A stretch of 64,000 nt of DNA from Endothia cerciana. Lineage: Eukaryota > Ascomycota > Sordariomycetes > Diaporthales > Cryphonectriaceae. Shown piece by piece: positions 1 to 10,438 of this stretch. How positions within the stretch are numbered: the first letter of the stretch is position 1; each line of letters opens with the position of its first letter. The position numbers were made by a program, and so were the translations under genes. Below the pieces are notes generated by a model that was given only the letters and a program-made list of their open reading frames with translations, was not told where the DNA came from and did not search any database. Location of the stretch: contig JALRMH010000088.1 in the NCBI GenBank assembly GCA_026119935.1, positions 1-64,000 of the forward strand, given 5' to 3'.

Positions 1-11
1 CTTCACCCCCC

Positions 12-73
12 GTATGTAAACGTCCATCTACGTTTCCCGGGGGGCTTCGACCCCCAACTCCGTGTTTGGGTTT

Positions 74-110
<37 letters not shown>

Positions 111-118
111 ACTGACAG
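12..118 (+). other. Intron with T34 polypyrimidine tract
   Basis: GT at 12 and AG at 117-118 enclose 107 bases of the MFS gene. A run of 34 T (76-109) sits directly before the CTGAC branch site and acceptor, so it is an extreme polypyrimidine tract and a length-unstable homopolymer. Confidence 0.6.
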
Positions 119-1300
119 CTCACACAGACCCTCCTCCAACTCATCGACCTTACCTTTATCGACGAGCGCCCCGGTGCCCTTGCTGCCTTCTGGGCCGGCG
201 GCAGCGTCCTCGCCCTCCCTGTGCTTGGGGCCCTCCCCATGTTGATGGACACTACCACGCAGTGGCGACCCTTGTTCAAGGCAGCCTCCATCCCCGCCGC
301 GCTGATCATCGTCGCCATCTTCTTCTTCGTCCCGGAGACCTACTTCCTGCGTCCCCCCATCGCCTTCGACGGGCGTGTGCTCGTGCAGTCCGGCACGGAG
401 AAGGTCAAGATCTACGACGACTGGTTCGACGTCCCCGGGAGGGAGAACGAGAAGACCACGGCCGCCAGGATCGACGACTCGCTCCCCGCAATCGAGGGCA
501 TGCCCCTGCACACGTGGCGCGCGGCCTCGCTCGGCCTCTGGCGCCGCAGCATCGCCGACCCCAAGGCCGCCGTGGTGTGCTTCGTCCAGGTCTTCCTGTG
601 CCTCGCGAACCCGCTCGTCTTCTGGGTCGCGCTGCTCAACGCCGTCAACTTCGCCGGCATGATGTCCATCGGCACGAGCTTCCCCACCGTCATGGCCGCC
701 CCGCCGTACGGCATGTCGACGCAGGCCATCGGGCGGGTCAACTACACCGCGGCCCTGACGTCTCTGCTGGCGCTGCCTGCGAGTTACTACATGCTGCACA
801 ACATCATGAAGCGCCTGACCCTGCGGAACCGCGGGGTGCGGCACGCCGAGTTCTACCTGCCTGCCTTCGTCCTGCCGGTGACGACGGGGGCGGCGAGCGT
901 GTTCGTCTTCGGGTTCGCGGCCGACAGGTACTGGCACAAGTCCCTCTATCACCTCGCGTACGGGCTCAACGCGTTTAGCTTCGTGAGCGGCAGCATCGCG
1001 AACACCATCTGGGTGACGGAGTCCCTCCCGCAGCTGGCAGCACCGGCGGTCGGCGTGGTCGGCGGTGTGAGCTACATGGCGAGCTGGGGCATCACGGCCG
1101 TGCTGCCATTGTGGGTGGACTCGTGGGGCGTGCTGCCCGTGAACATCTTCATTGGTGTCGGGATCCTCCTGGTCGGGCTGCTGGCGATACCGCTGGCGTT
1201 CTGGGGGAGGAGTGTGAGGCAGTTCATCAGAGGCCGCTGGGGAGAGTATGAGGCGGGTGCGCTGAGGCCGCAGTCGAAGTCCTCCAAGCCAAGCGAGTGA
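119..1300 (+). CDS. MFS transporter, C-terminal exon (gene starts outside window)
   Basis: Membrane transporter of the major facilitator superfamily, most like the fungal drug/polyamine H+-antiporter type; it would export a small molecule across the plasma membrane. The 5' part lies left of the window. A donor (GTATGT) at 12 and an acceptor CAG ending at 118, preceded by a long T tract and a CTGAC branch site, bound an intron, and the frame is open from 119 to the TGA at 1298-1300. Two membrane segments are followed by VPETYFLRPPIAFDGR, a characteristic fungal MFS central-loop sequence, then about six more hydrophobic segments. The end therefore covers the second half of TM1-6, the cytoplasmic loop and TM7-12. 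The stop codon lies inside a GAGT microsatellite. Substrate unknown. Family assignment is firm; the subfamily is inference. Confidence 0.85.
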   Translation, partial: LTQTLLQLIDLTFIDERPGALAAFWAGGSVLALPVLGALPMLMDTTTQWRPLFKAASIPAALIIVAIFFFVPETYFLRPPIAFDGRVLVQSGTEKVKIYDDWFDVPGRENEKTTAARIDDSLPAIEGMPLHTWRAASLGLWRRSIADPKAAVVCFVQVFLCLANPLVFWVALLNAVNFAGMMSIGTSFPTVMAAPPYGMSTQAIGRVNYTAALTSLLALPASYYMLHNIMKRLTLRNRGVRHAEFYLPAFVLPVTTGAASVFVFGFAADRYWHKSLYHLAYGLNAFSFVSGSIANTIWVTESLPQLAAPAVGVVGGVSYMASWGITAVLPLWVDSWGVLPVNIFIGVGILLVGLLAIPLAFWGRSVRQFIRGRWGEYEAGALRPQSKSSKPSE

Positions 1301-1342
1301 GTGAGTGAGTGAGTGAGTGAGTGAGTGAGTGAGTGAGTGAGT
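1295..1342 (+). repeat. GAGT tetranucleotide microsatellite, about 12 copies
   Basis: A perfect (GAGT)n tract starts in the last Glu codon of the MFS gene, supplies its TGA stop and runs into the 3' UTR. Because the stop is read from the first repeats, copy-number changes downstream of it leave the protein unaltered. Confidence 0.95.
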
Positions 1343-1960
1343 TGAGGAGGGTGATACGAATCGCAGCAGCACCAGCAATGTCCGGGTGCCATCCCCGCGT
1401 TTCACATTCACCCCAAATTATTCTTAATCAGCGAAGTCGGGATGGTGCCAGGGCTAGGAGGTCCCGACGGGTGAGACTGAGAGGGTCAAGATGATTCAAA
1501 AGACCGGTGGTTCCATGCCCCAGAAAACTCAAATAGTTATCATATAAACCTCTGATATATTTATGATTCTCAACATATATCGCCAATACGTCCCGGTATA
1601 ATTCGACTCAACCCCCCCACCACAAAAACTATGGTGATAATGATACCAGTATGGAGGTGCTTGGAACTTATTGAGGCCACTGCCCCGGGAGCGCCAAGTG
1701 ACGAACGATTTTCGTCTGAGCTGGAGTATGGAAACTAAAGGGTAAAGAGGTAATAAAGGAAGCTTGTAGTGGTGCAAAATGTCGCTGATCGGACCAAGTC
1801 AGATATCTTCAGCCGTAGCTGGAGCGCCCGCCCTTCCGCGCGCATGCATGAACCCGCTCGAACGCCACTGAAAGGTTGCCTCGCGTGAATGGTATTGTCC
1901 CACTCCAGACCAAGACGTTCGAGTCCTTCCGGTCCTGCCACATCCCCCTCCCAGACAATC
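1343..1960. other. Intergenic, nothing recognised
   Basis: Between the MFS 3' end and the methyltransferase start. It should hold the methyltransferase promoter. An AT-rich stretch lies near 1530-1580. No convincing coding exon on either strand. Confidence 0.5.
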
Positions 1961-3085
1961 ATGAGCCAGAGACCAGACCTCAGCGCGGACACGTCAGGCC
2001 CATACCCGAAGCCTCGCCTCGTCCCCAAGAGACCTGATGCGAGCGCCGGGGCTGCGGGGCTGGGCACGGCGGGTGACGTCGGACAGCGACAGGCCCCGTC
2101 CTTTGAACCACCGAGGGCATCAGCCGCGCGATCCCAGCTGTGGTTCGAGGAGAAAGCCGCCGTGCCGGAGCCCTTTCGTGAGCTGCTGGTAAACTACAGC
2201 CGCGTCCCGCCTGAGGAGGTTGACGAGCACGTGGTCCGGGTGGTGAGCCTCGACCTGCCCCTACCCTCACATCCCATCTTGCTCCCGCGCGGACCTCCCG
2301 CCTTGACCCCATTCAAGGACAGAGCCCTGGGTATATGTGTTGACAATTGACCACAGCGCGACCGCGCCTGGGCGGTGCACCCCTACCCGTGCCTAGGCCA
2401 GTTCCGCTTCCTGGAACTCAACCTCTCCCATCGACCGGGCGACATCTACGCCCGCCTCTTATCCCTCCTCGCCACATCCCCTCCCCCTTCCGACCCGCTG
2501 TTCCTGGACGTAGGTACCTGCCTGGGCCAGGACATCCGCAAGCTAATCTACGATGGCGCACCGCCCGCGGCCGTCGCTGGCGCGGAGTTGTCGGGCACGT
2601 TCATCGAGCTGGGCTACGAACTATTCCGGGACGGCCCCGACGGCGTCGGCGTGAGGATGGTCCAGGCTGACATACTCGTGCCCCTCGACAGTGCGAGCCC
2701 GCTGGCGCAGCTCCGGCGGAGGCTGAAGGTCGTGCAGCTGGGCATGATCCTGCACCTGTTCAGCTGGGAGGAGCAGATTACCGCCTTCGTGAACGCGGTC
2801 AACCTGTTAAGGGACGAGAAGGGCGTGTTGGTCATTGGGCAGGCGACGGGAAATGTAGACGGTGTAGAAACCAGGACTCTGAGCCCCGGTGGTGGGGACA
2901 GAGGGACGTGGAAGCACAACGTGCAGAGCTTTGAGAGGCTCGTGAGGGATGTCGAGAGCAGGACGGGGACCAGGTGGAAGGTCAAGGCGGACTTGGATGA
3001 GGGGCTGAGTGTGAATGATGGGAAGAGGACGTGGGACGATCCGAGGACGAGGAGGTTGTTATTCGAGCTCGAGAGGGTGGAGTGA
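1961..3085 (+). CDS. Class I SAM-dependent methyltransferase
   Basis: Predicted soluble methyltransferase of 336 aa in two exons, 1961-2242 and 2357-3085. The intron 2243-2356 (GTGAGC..CCACAG, 114 bases) is in phase and contains a stop in the unspliced frame. The ATG at 1961 was chosen over an upstream in-frame GTG-led extension. Exon 2 opens with RDRAWAVHPYPCLGQFRFLE, a block I recognise from fungal methyltransferases often found near secondary-metabolite genes. Motif I of the Rossmann fold is DVGTCLGQD at about residues 145-153; an acidic segment and VVQLGMILHLFSWEEQ follow, as expected for post-I and motif IV. Substrate unknown. No other biosynthetic gene sits next to it, so a cluster role cannot be argued. 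Confidence 0.85.
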
Positions 3086-3715
3086 GGTGCCGGAGTCGTG
3101 GTACAGGAGGCAGCACGGAAACCCACACCAGAAATACCATGTCTAGACTAGAGTGCGGGCATAACTTCTCATGGGATGCTCGGCCGTAGGGGGAAATTGT
3201 CGACTTTCGCATCGGGATCATCGATCAGAGGTGATATGAGCCTGTGAACGATCGTAGGGTGCGCCTCGAAAGCTGAGATTATCCGAACGCAGGCTAGTTC
3301 AACACGAACTATCCTACAAGGAGTCACTACATGAAACGCATCCGATAGGAAAACATGCCGGAGGGCAGCAGGCTATTTCGTGAGGGCCCGCCTACAGCAG
3401 AATACTCGAGTGGAGAGCATTTCGCTGGAGACCGGATGCAAGGCTGACCGGGGCATGATTGTTCCACGCTTCAGAGGAACAATTTGTCCCAGGATGGGTT
3501 TATATCACAGCAAGCTCTACAGCATGAGGCTATCTCGCACGGAACCCATCGGGGCAAGGATGTTGGCTTGCAATCATTGTCGATTCAGCGACTATGAACT
3601 TCTGTACCCCCAACGCCGGTAAGCCCATACCGATCCTTTTGGTAACCCTAAATCCTTGATCAAGTCGTGACGGCTCCCACGGTCATTTTCATGACTGGTG
3701 AGGCGCGGGACCCTC
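3086..3715. other. Intergenic, nothing recognised
   Basis: Convergent 3' ends of the methyltransferase (+) and RPS26 (-). Short open frames here lack homology features. Nothing seen beyond presumed 3' UTRs. Confidence 0.5.
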
Positions 3716-4530
3716 CTAGGAGGTCTTGGCACCCTGAGTGGGGGTGACCTTCTTGCCGTCCTTGTTGTATCGGACACGGGGAGGAGGGGCACGGTTGCGA
3801 CGACCAACGCGGGAGCGGACACTGTGGGTGTATCTGTCAGCGAAGGTTGTTCGACTGCGGGAGGGGAGGGATGGAATTGTTGCGCCGCCAAGGTTCTTCT
3901 CAGCCGCCCATGTCGACCAGGCGGGCTGATCGCCACGAGGGCAGAAACAGCGACACCCGATCAGACATAGTTGTCCTCCATCGGAGACAAACGTACCGGA
4001 CAATCTTGCCGTGAATGGCGCAAGAGACACAGTACTGCAGCTTGAGGTACATCTTGGGGACGGTGTACTCGGCGAAGACCGAGGCGTCAGAGATGTCACC
4101 TATTAAAAAACATTTGTTAGTCTAGTTTATGACAACCGAGTTGATGGCGGGGAAGACCAAAGGCGGAGAGAAGAGGGGCAGGGCAGTCGTCATACGAATA
4201 GCAGCAGACTCGACCATGTTGCGGATGGTGAATCTCTTGATCGCCTTATCCTTGGGCGTGCATCGCGAGCAGTTGCTGCAGCGGATGGGCTTGGTGTGGC
4301 CGCGGCCCTTCTTGTTGCGGCCGTTGTTCTTTCTCTGTAGGAGGGAGGTCAGGTCAGCAATTCTGCTTGTGCGTGCGAGCCGACGGTCGACGGTAATGGG
4401 GACGGCCTGGGCGAGGACAGCAAGATGAGCCACCCAAACGATGGGGGGTGAGGAAGCTCAAATGCTGCGTCACCATGGCGAGCAGGTGTTTCAAAGGACG
4501 ATGGCATTGTGTTCGTACCTTCTTAGGCAT
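3716..4530 (-). CDS. RPS26: 40S ribosomal protein S26
   Basis: Structural protein of the small ribosomal subunit, located near the mRNA exit channel. Four exons on the minus strand: 4530-4519 (only Met-Pro-Lys-Lys), 4334-4196, 4099-3997 and 3821-3716, giving 119 aa. All junctions are GT..AG and the phases fit. The protein has the eS26 signature: the Arg/Lys/Asn-rich N terminus KKRKNNGRNKKGRGH, the zinc-binding cysteines in IRCSNCSRC and the later YCVSCAIHGK pair, the KDKAIKRF segment, and a Pro/Arg-rich tail (RAPPPRVRYNKDGKK). The length matches other fungal eS26. The four-codon first exon is typical of intron-rich ribosomal protein genes. It is divergent from the ubiquitin-S27a gene, another small-subunit protein gene, across 745 bases, which suggests shared regulation. 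Confidence 0.95.
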
Positions 4531-5275
4531 TTTGACGACGAGTGGATTGATCAGGAATCGTACGGAGTGTCGTTGAAGGGAAGGTTTGGAAGTTCGCTTT
4601 GTCTCGAGAAAAATGGTCGATGCAGTGGAGGGCTCCACCGTTCTGCTTTGTCAGCTACTAAGCAGACGGACGCCATTTGCAAAATTCCTGTGAGGTCACG
4701 TGGGCCTGAGCACGGACCTCTTTTCACCCCAATACGCTTGCATGGGACTCCAAAACTTCAAACCAAAACTGACTGCACCCGCGAATTTCTTCCCGACTCC
4801 TCCTTTCGAGCAACGAACATCTTCACGAGGCTTGCTTATGACGGGATAATACCCTAGGTACGTCTCGACCACGATGATGTTGTTAAACGGCATCGCGGCT
4901 ATCCCCTTCCTCTCATCACCACTGCACAACTGATACCCTCTCTTGTTCCTTTCTTCTTCCATGATACCCGGCGTTCTTCCAGTCGCTTGCGACAGTTGGC
5001 GCCACCAAACAATTTTTGCATTTGTCCATCACCTTCAAGGCCAGTCGGACGAGCAGTCAACAGATAGCAAGACAACGGGCAGCAGGGAGTCTCCATTGAT
5101 CGGTCTCCCTCTTACCTGACCTGTCTTCCTATCTGTTGGCTCTTAGTCGCTGATCTAGCCTGTATCACCCCACATCACAAACCCACCCACCACCACTGCT
5201 GTGCAATATTTTACACCTGCCGCGAGCCGCTCTTTCTAACGTTCCCTTCTTCCCTTCCAGCAGGTACAGCCCATC
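4531..5275. promoter_or_regulatory. Divergent promoter region of RPS26 and ubiquitin-S27a
   Basis: 745 bases separate the two start codons. A palindromic CACGTG (4697-4702, in context GGTCACGTG) is the clearest element and fits bHLH/CPF1-type binding. A pyrimidine-rich run ending TTCCAGCAG lies just before the ubiquitin ATG and could be a 5' UTR intron acceptor. Assignment as a shared promoter is inferred from gene orientation. Confidence 0.5.
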
Positions 5276-5805
5276 ATGCAGATCTTCGTCAAGACCCTCA
5301 CGGGCAAGACTATCACCCTTGAGGTGGAGTCTTCCGACACCATCGACAATGTCAAGGCCAAGATCCAGGACAAGGAGGGAATTCCCCCAGACCAACAGCG
5401 CCTGATCTTCGCCGGCAAGCAGCTCGAGGACGGCCGCACCCTCTCCGACTACAACATCCAGAAAGAGTCCACCCTGCACTTGGTCCTGCGCCTGCGTGGT
5501 GGTGCCAAGAAGAGAAAGAAGAAGGTGTACACTACCCCCAAGAAAATCAAGCACAAGCGCAAGAAGACCAAGCTGGCGGTCCTCAAGTACTACAAGGTCG
5601 ACTCTGATGGCAAGATTGAGCGCCTTCGCCGCGAGTGCCCCAACGAATCTGTAAGCTCCTCACCCAAGCACAACTGTTCCACACACCCCTGGTGTTAACC
5701 ATGCTGCCTCGACAGTGCGGTGCTGGTGTCTTCATGGCTGCCCACAAGGACCGTCAGTACTGCGGTCGCTGCCACTTGACCTACGTCTTCGAGAAGTCTT
5801 CCTAA
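5276..5805 (+). CDS. UBI3: Ubiquitin-40S ribosomal protein S27a fusion
   Basis: Precursor that is cleaved after the ubiquitin Gly-Gly to release ubiquitin and small-subunit protein eS31. Exons 5276-5650 and 5716-5805 are joined across a 65-base intron (GTAAGC..GACAG), giving 154 aa. Residues 1-76 are canonical ubiquitin, MQIFVKTLTGKTITLEVESS onward, ending LRLRGG. The tail begins AKKRKKK, is Lys-rich, and carries the four-Cys zinc finger: one Cys in exon 1 (RRECPNES) and three in exon 2 (CGAGVF and YCGRCHLTY). The length equals yeast and filamentous-fungal homologues. This gene supplies both free ubiquitin and a ribosomal subunit in fixed proportion. The divergent neighbour is RPS26. Confidence 0.98.
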
Positions 5806-6281
5806 ACAAGCCGACAATAATCACGATTTGGGTCGATGATGGACGGAGTACGGGAAATGGAAAAAATTTGCACAAGCTCATATCTCTGGGGCTGAGACAG
5901 CATGTCATCATGGGTGGAAGGACGCCTGAAAGATTCGTCTAGGTCTCTTCATCTGGCTGGTGGCAAATGGGATACCAAAATTCGATGGCCATGGTCTGAA
6001 TGCCTGTCTCTGTCATATGTGCTGCGTCTGGTGTCCTTGCTCTGTTCTCAACTTTTGACCAGACAGTATCCCGCGACCTTGGCTCAGCCTCTTGCATACC
6101 CTCGACCGTTCATCTCACCTTTGACCTGGGCGATGCAGAGCCCCCTTTGATGTGATTACTCCATGCACCTTGAAAGACAAGTATGGAGGCTGCTCCGCCA
6201 CATGATCTCTAGGTGCGGTGGTTGTGCTCGTAGGATTGGTTTGCTCAACATCTCAAGCCGTACTCGCCGGCCTCATCTATC
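5806..6281. other. Intergenic, nothing recognised
   Basis: Convergent 3' ends of ubiquitin-S27a (+) and the chitinase (-). No coding signal seen. Confidence 0.5.
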
Positions 6282-7664
6282 CTAGTCCCGAAACCCATTC
6301 CTCAAATTCTCCCATTCACTCTCAGGATACTCTACACAATTCTCCTCCCACCTCAGGCCCCTCGGCCCGCCAAATACGTCCACCACGCTCCCAATCAAGC
6401 TCTCGTTCCCCTTCTTGTCCCCCGAACTCTCCCACCACATCGCCCCGCCCAGGTGATGATTCCGCACATACTCCGCCTTCTCCCTCGCCATCGGGATCGT
6501 ATCATAGCTGACCAGCATCTTCCTGTTCTCGTCATAGCTGTAACTCGCCCCCGCCTCGCGGTCCTGCCTCTCGCTCGCGCCCGGCAGCGGCAGCGCCTTG
6601 AAGTCGTACACGCCCCTCTCCCAGCTCCCCTCGCCGATGCCGCTGTACGGCTTGCCCACGCCGGCCGTGTTCTCAAACGCGCGGCCGTACAGCGGCATCC
6701 CCAGCACGATCTTGTCCATGTTCACGAACCGCGTGTAGTACTCCAGCGCGCGCGCCGTGCTGAACGGCGTCGCGAGGGAGTTGTTCCTGGAAGGGTACAG
6801 GTTCGCCTGGTGGCCCGCGTTCGCGTCCCACGACCCGGCGTAGTCGTACGCCATCAAGTTCCAGAAGTCTATGTACCGGTCCATCCCCCGCAGGTCGAGC
6901 TTCTCGTAGTTCTGGGGCCCCGCCGGGCACGCCACCGTCAGCTCGAAGTGGTGGGGGCGCCCGCCGCGGCCGTAGGTAGACGGGGGCAGCGTCCGCGCGT
7001 ATGCGTCCATCTCCTCCCGGCAGGCCTTGAGGAGGGCCACCCAGTCGGCGGCCTCCTGCGGGTTGGAGGGGTACTCCCAGTCGATGTCTAGCCCGTCGAA
7101 GCCGTAGTTCCTCAGCAGCTTCACCGCCGACCGGGCGAAGTTGGCCCGGTTCTGTGGGGTGCCGGCGCCGGACTTGAAGTTGGAGCTGTACGTCCACCCG
7201 CCGATTGACAGCAGGAGCTTGAGGTTGCGGTTCCGCCGCTTGAGCAGGTTGAGCTGCTTCAGGCAGCCGTACAGCTTGTGGCCGTCCTCCCACTTGTCTC
7301 CGTCCCAGTGGATCTCCTGGTCGGCCCAAGAGTCGGTCAGGTAGACCTCTCCGGACTCCGGGCGGACATTGGCGAAGGCGTAGAGGATGTGGGTCAGGGT
7401 CTCGGCGGGCAGCTCCCAGGGGAAGTGCTTGCGGCCGTAGATGGCCCAGTTGACGAAATAGACGACGCTGCGCTGGCCTTTGGTCTCGGTCATGGTGTAT
7501 TGTTCTTGTTGCAGTGAGGGGTCGACGATGCCTTGGTATTGATATTCGTCAAGAGTATGTTTGAATTGCTGAACGGGTATCTGATGTTGACCGTCTGTGA
7601 GGAGCAGCAGCGTCAAGGATATGAAGAAATAGGCCAAGGGGAGCAGGCGGCCTCTAAGTGGCAT
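6282..7664 (-). CDS. Secreted GH18 chitinase
   Basis: Endo-acting chitinase that would hydrolyse beta-1,4-GlcNAc bonds in fungal wall or exogenous chitin, outside the cell. Single-exon gene of 460 aa. A hydrophobic N terminus (about residues 8-23, RLLPLAYFFISLTLLLL) is a likely signal peptide. The TIM barrel shows the SxGG substrate motif (SIGG, 153-156) and the catalytic DxxDxDxE as DGLDIDWE (190-197), with Glu197 as the proton donor. Further barrel motifs are MAYDYAG and the C-terminal GGAMWWESSGD. No chitin-binding or GPI-anchor domain is visible, so it is a plain class V type enzyme. Catalytic residues are intact. It is divergent from NOP56 with about 1 kb between. Confidence 0.95.
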   Translation of the reverse strand: MPLRGRLLPLAYFFISLTLLLLTDGQHQIPVQQFKHTLDEYQYQGIVDPSLQQEQYTMTETKGQRSVVYFVNWAIYGRKHFPWELPAETLTHILYAFANVRPESGEVYLTDSWADQEIHWDGDKWEDGHKLYGCLKQLNLLKRRNRNLKLLLSIGGWTYSSNFKSGAGTPQNRANFARSAVKLLRNYGFDGLDIDWEYPSNPQEAADWVALLKACREEMDAYARTLPPSTYGRGGRPHHFELTVACPAGPQNYEKLDLRGMDRYIDFWNLMAYDYAGSWDANAGHQANLYPSRNNSLATPFSTARALEYYTRFVNMDKIVLGMPLYGRAFENTAGVGKPYSGIGEGSWERGVYDFKALPLPGASERQDREAGASYSYDENRKMLVSYDTIPMAREKAEYVRNHHLGGAMWWESSGDKKGNESLIGSVVDVFGGPRGLRWEENCVEYPESEWENLRNGFRD

Positions 7665-8681
7665 GGTTTGTGTACAAGGTTAAGTTAATAGCATCAAGTG
7701 AGGCGGGTGTGGTGGGATGTCATGTGTGGAGGTGATACTGTGGCTAAGCAATAAGAGGGGCTTGCGTCGGATCCATGAAGGACGTCAAAGGGGGCGCGGT
7801 GACAGCATGTCAAGGATGGCCGAGGGGAAAGGTACTGTAAATCGATTCTCTCGCAGCGCGTACAAAACGAGGTTCTGTATTTAGCCTCGGAGAATTGCTG
7901 TCTCTTTCGACCTTGGTGTACCTGGACGCCACTGCCCTGCTCAGCCTGCTCAGGCTGCCTGTGTCACTGCACTGGGGCCTCCTCTGGTGCTTTGGAAGCA
8001 GGGAGTTACAACACACCAAGGCTCTTGTCTAACGTAGTCATAGCGGACAGAGGGTTGCAACGAAAAGAAAGATAGAATAACAATGATGCGAAAGAAAATG
8101 GCGTCGCCACGTCGAAGTGCAACATTATTGTGTGTTCCGGGTTCACGTTATGATATCAGACTTGATGAACGCGATCTTCGACACGTACCATGCCTCACGT
8201 CATCCAATCTGCCTCTGATCTTGCCAAACATCGTCTGGGTAGCAAAACTACCTGGCCAGTCTGTTGCTAATGTCTCGCCTCTCAACCCGCGAATACGAAC
8301 ATACGTGGCTGGGCTGAGAGCTCTTGGACAGCTCCAGCTGCTGGGCTGTGTCTTGCAATGCCCCAAGGACGGGCGGCAAACTCCGCTGACGTCGGCGCGC
8401 CGCCGAGGGCGTCTGTCTACCAGCTGGCGGGTGTCCAGACAGCCTGTCGGCCAGCTGGGCTGTTTACATAAGTCTCGACAGGGATTCCCACCTCGAGATG
8501 GGGTCCGTGCTCGCCCGGCTCCACCTTCGCATCTCCAAAATTTCCTTCCTGCGGCTTCAGGTGGGAAAAATAAAAATTAAAAAAATCTCGAGTCGGCATC
8601 CCGCTCTGGCAACCCTCAGAAAAGACCTCCAGCAACAAACACCCGCTGGAACTGCCGGTCTTGCCAGCAAATATCGTCAGG
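7665..8681. other. Divergent intergenic region, chitinase / NOP56
   Basis: About 1 kb that must hold both promoters. Nothing coding is convincing. The stretch just before the NOP56 ATG is A-rich (around 8565-8590). Confidence 0.5.
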
Positions 8682-10315
8682 ATGGCCAACATCAACTATC
8701 TACTCTACGAGTCTGCGGCTGGTTATGCCGTCTTCAAGGTAGTCAACCAGGCCGACAGCGTCGGCCTGCAGCTCAAGGAGGTCCAAAACTCACTGGGCGA
8801 CCTCGCGACTTTTAGCAAATATGTCAAGCTTGAGAGCTTCAAGCCATACGAGTACGTCCGACTTCTTATGCCAGGGAAGTCGTACGAAGCGCGGGCATCT
8901 GATTGACATAATATTGCAGGAATGCCGCGCAGACACTAGAAAACATCAACCTGATTTCTGAGGGCATCATGCCCGACACCCTCAGATCCATCCTCGAGCT
9001 CGTCCTGCCGCAGACATCCGGCCACAGGTCCAAGATCGTCCTCGGTGTGCAAGACAAGAAGCTGGCGGGCGAGATCAGCTCCACCTTCAAGGGTGTCGAG
9101 TGCGAGACTAACGACACGAGCGAGGTGGTCGCCGACCTGCTGCGGGGGATCCGTGTGCATGCCGAGAAGCTCCTCAAGGGCCTGCAGGATGGCGATCTCG
9201 GCCGCGCGCAGCTGGGTATGGGTCACGCCTACTCCCGCGCCAAGGTCAAGTTCTCCGTCCACAAGAACGACAACCACATCATCCAGGCGATTGCGACGCT
9301 CGATGCTCTGGACAAGGGCATCAACCAGGGCTGCATGCGCGTGCGCGAGTGGTACGGCTGGCACTTCCCCGAGCTGGTGCGGATCGTGTCGGATAATGCT
9401 ACCTACGCGAAACTGGTGCTCACGATCGGTAACAAGAAGACTTTGACGGATGACAGGCTGCACGAGATCGCGGCCGTGGTGGAAGACGACGGTGAGAAGG
9501 CCGAGGACATCATCCACGCGGCAAGGATGTCTATGGGCATGGACATCACGGAGACGGATCTGGTGATGGTCAGGTCGTTCGCCGAGTCCGTGAGCAAGAT
9601 GGCAGACTACCGCAAGGCCCTCTCCAAGTCTCTGGACGACAAGATGGGCGACGTCGCGCCCAACCTGCAGTGCATTCTCGGCACTCCTGTTGCTGCCAGA
9701 CTCATCTCCCACGCCGGATCCCTCACAAACCTCGCCAAATACCCTGCCTCTACCCTCCAGATCCTCGGTGCCGAGAAGGCGCTGTTCCGCGCGCTCAAGA
9801 CCAAGGGCGCCACTCCCAAGTACGGTCTGATCTACCAGTCCTCGTTCATCGGCCGTGCCGGACCCAAGATCAAGGGCCGCATCTCGAGATACCTCGCCAA
9901 CAAGTGTAGCATCGCATCACGCATCGACAACTTCTCCGAGCATCCCTCGGCGCGCTTCGGCGAGGTCCTGCGGCAGCAGCTCGAGGATCGCTTGGAGTTC
10001 TATGCTACCGGAAAGAAGCCCATCAAGAACGAGGAGGCCATGAACAACGCCATGAAGGCGATCCTGGGCGATGGTGGGGACGACCTCGCCATCGACACGG
10101 AGATGATTGACGTGCATCCTGCCAAGCCGGAGGGCGGAAGCAGCCCCAAGAAGAGCAAGAAGGACAAGAAGGACAAGAAGAGGAAGTCGGACGCCATGGA
10201 CATCGACGAGCCCACGCCAGCAGAAGACAAGGCCGACAAGAAGAAAAAGAAGCACAAGGGCGACGACGACAAGAAGGAAAAGAAGAAGAAGAAGGATAAG
10301 AAGGTCGCGGCCTAG
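8682..10315 (+). CDS. NOP56: Nucleolar protein 56, box C/D snoRNP core
   Basis: Core protein of box C/D snoRNPs, which guide rRNA 2'-O-methylation and early pre-rRNA processing in the nucleolus. Exons 8682-8851 and 8920-10315; the 68-base intron falls in codon 57 (GA|G). The product is 521 aa. The N-terminal domain reads MANINYLLYESAAGYAVFKV with LKEVQ. The coiled-coil/NOP region includes GRAQLGMGHAYSRAKVKFS, NDNHIIQAI and WYGWHFPEL, and the signature GARLISHAGS-type segment is present as AARLISHAGSLTNLAKYPAS, followed by AEKALFRALKTKG. This pattern fits NOP56 rather than NOP58. The tail is the usual Lys/Glu/Asp repeat. The first stop is TAG at 10313-10315, but the same frame stays open for 40 more Lys-rich codons to TGA at 10436-10438 (see findings). 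Function is certain; the true C terminus is not. Confidence 0.95.
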
Positions 10316-10438
10316 GACGCCCCAATCTCGAGGAAGCAGAAGGTCGAGGCGCAGAGGCACCCCGCCATGCGCAAGAAGGAGAAGGTGGCCCGGGCCAAAG
10401 AGAAGAAGGCTGCCCCCTTGAAGAAATTCAAGGCCTGA
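10316..10438 (+). other. In-frame Lys-rich extension after the NOP56 stop
   Basis: After TAG the NOP56 frame reads 40 codons without a stop to TGA (10436-10438). It contains RKQKVEAQRHPAMRKKEK and ends PLKKFKA. Third positions are almost all G or C, as in the gene itself. It may be a formerly translated tail, a readthrough extension or chance. Confidence 0.4.

Noticed and set aside
5651..5698. Ubiquitin-S27a ending after a VSSSPKHNC-type tail
   Set aside because: This is reading into the 65-base intron; splicing restores the zinc-finger end of eS31.
6453..7091. 212-codon open frame on + opposite the chitinase
   Set aside because: Arg/Pro/Val-rich antisense shadow of the GH18 coding sequence.
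8936..9712. 258-codon open frame on - opposite NOP56
   Set aside because: Antisense shadow of a certain gene; no independent start context or domain.
10313..10315. TAG of NOP56 as part of an intron
   Set aside because: The only upstream GT is 12 bases away, too short for a spliceosomal intron.
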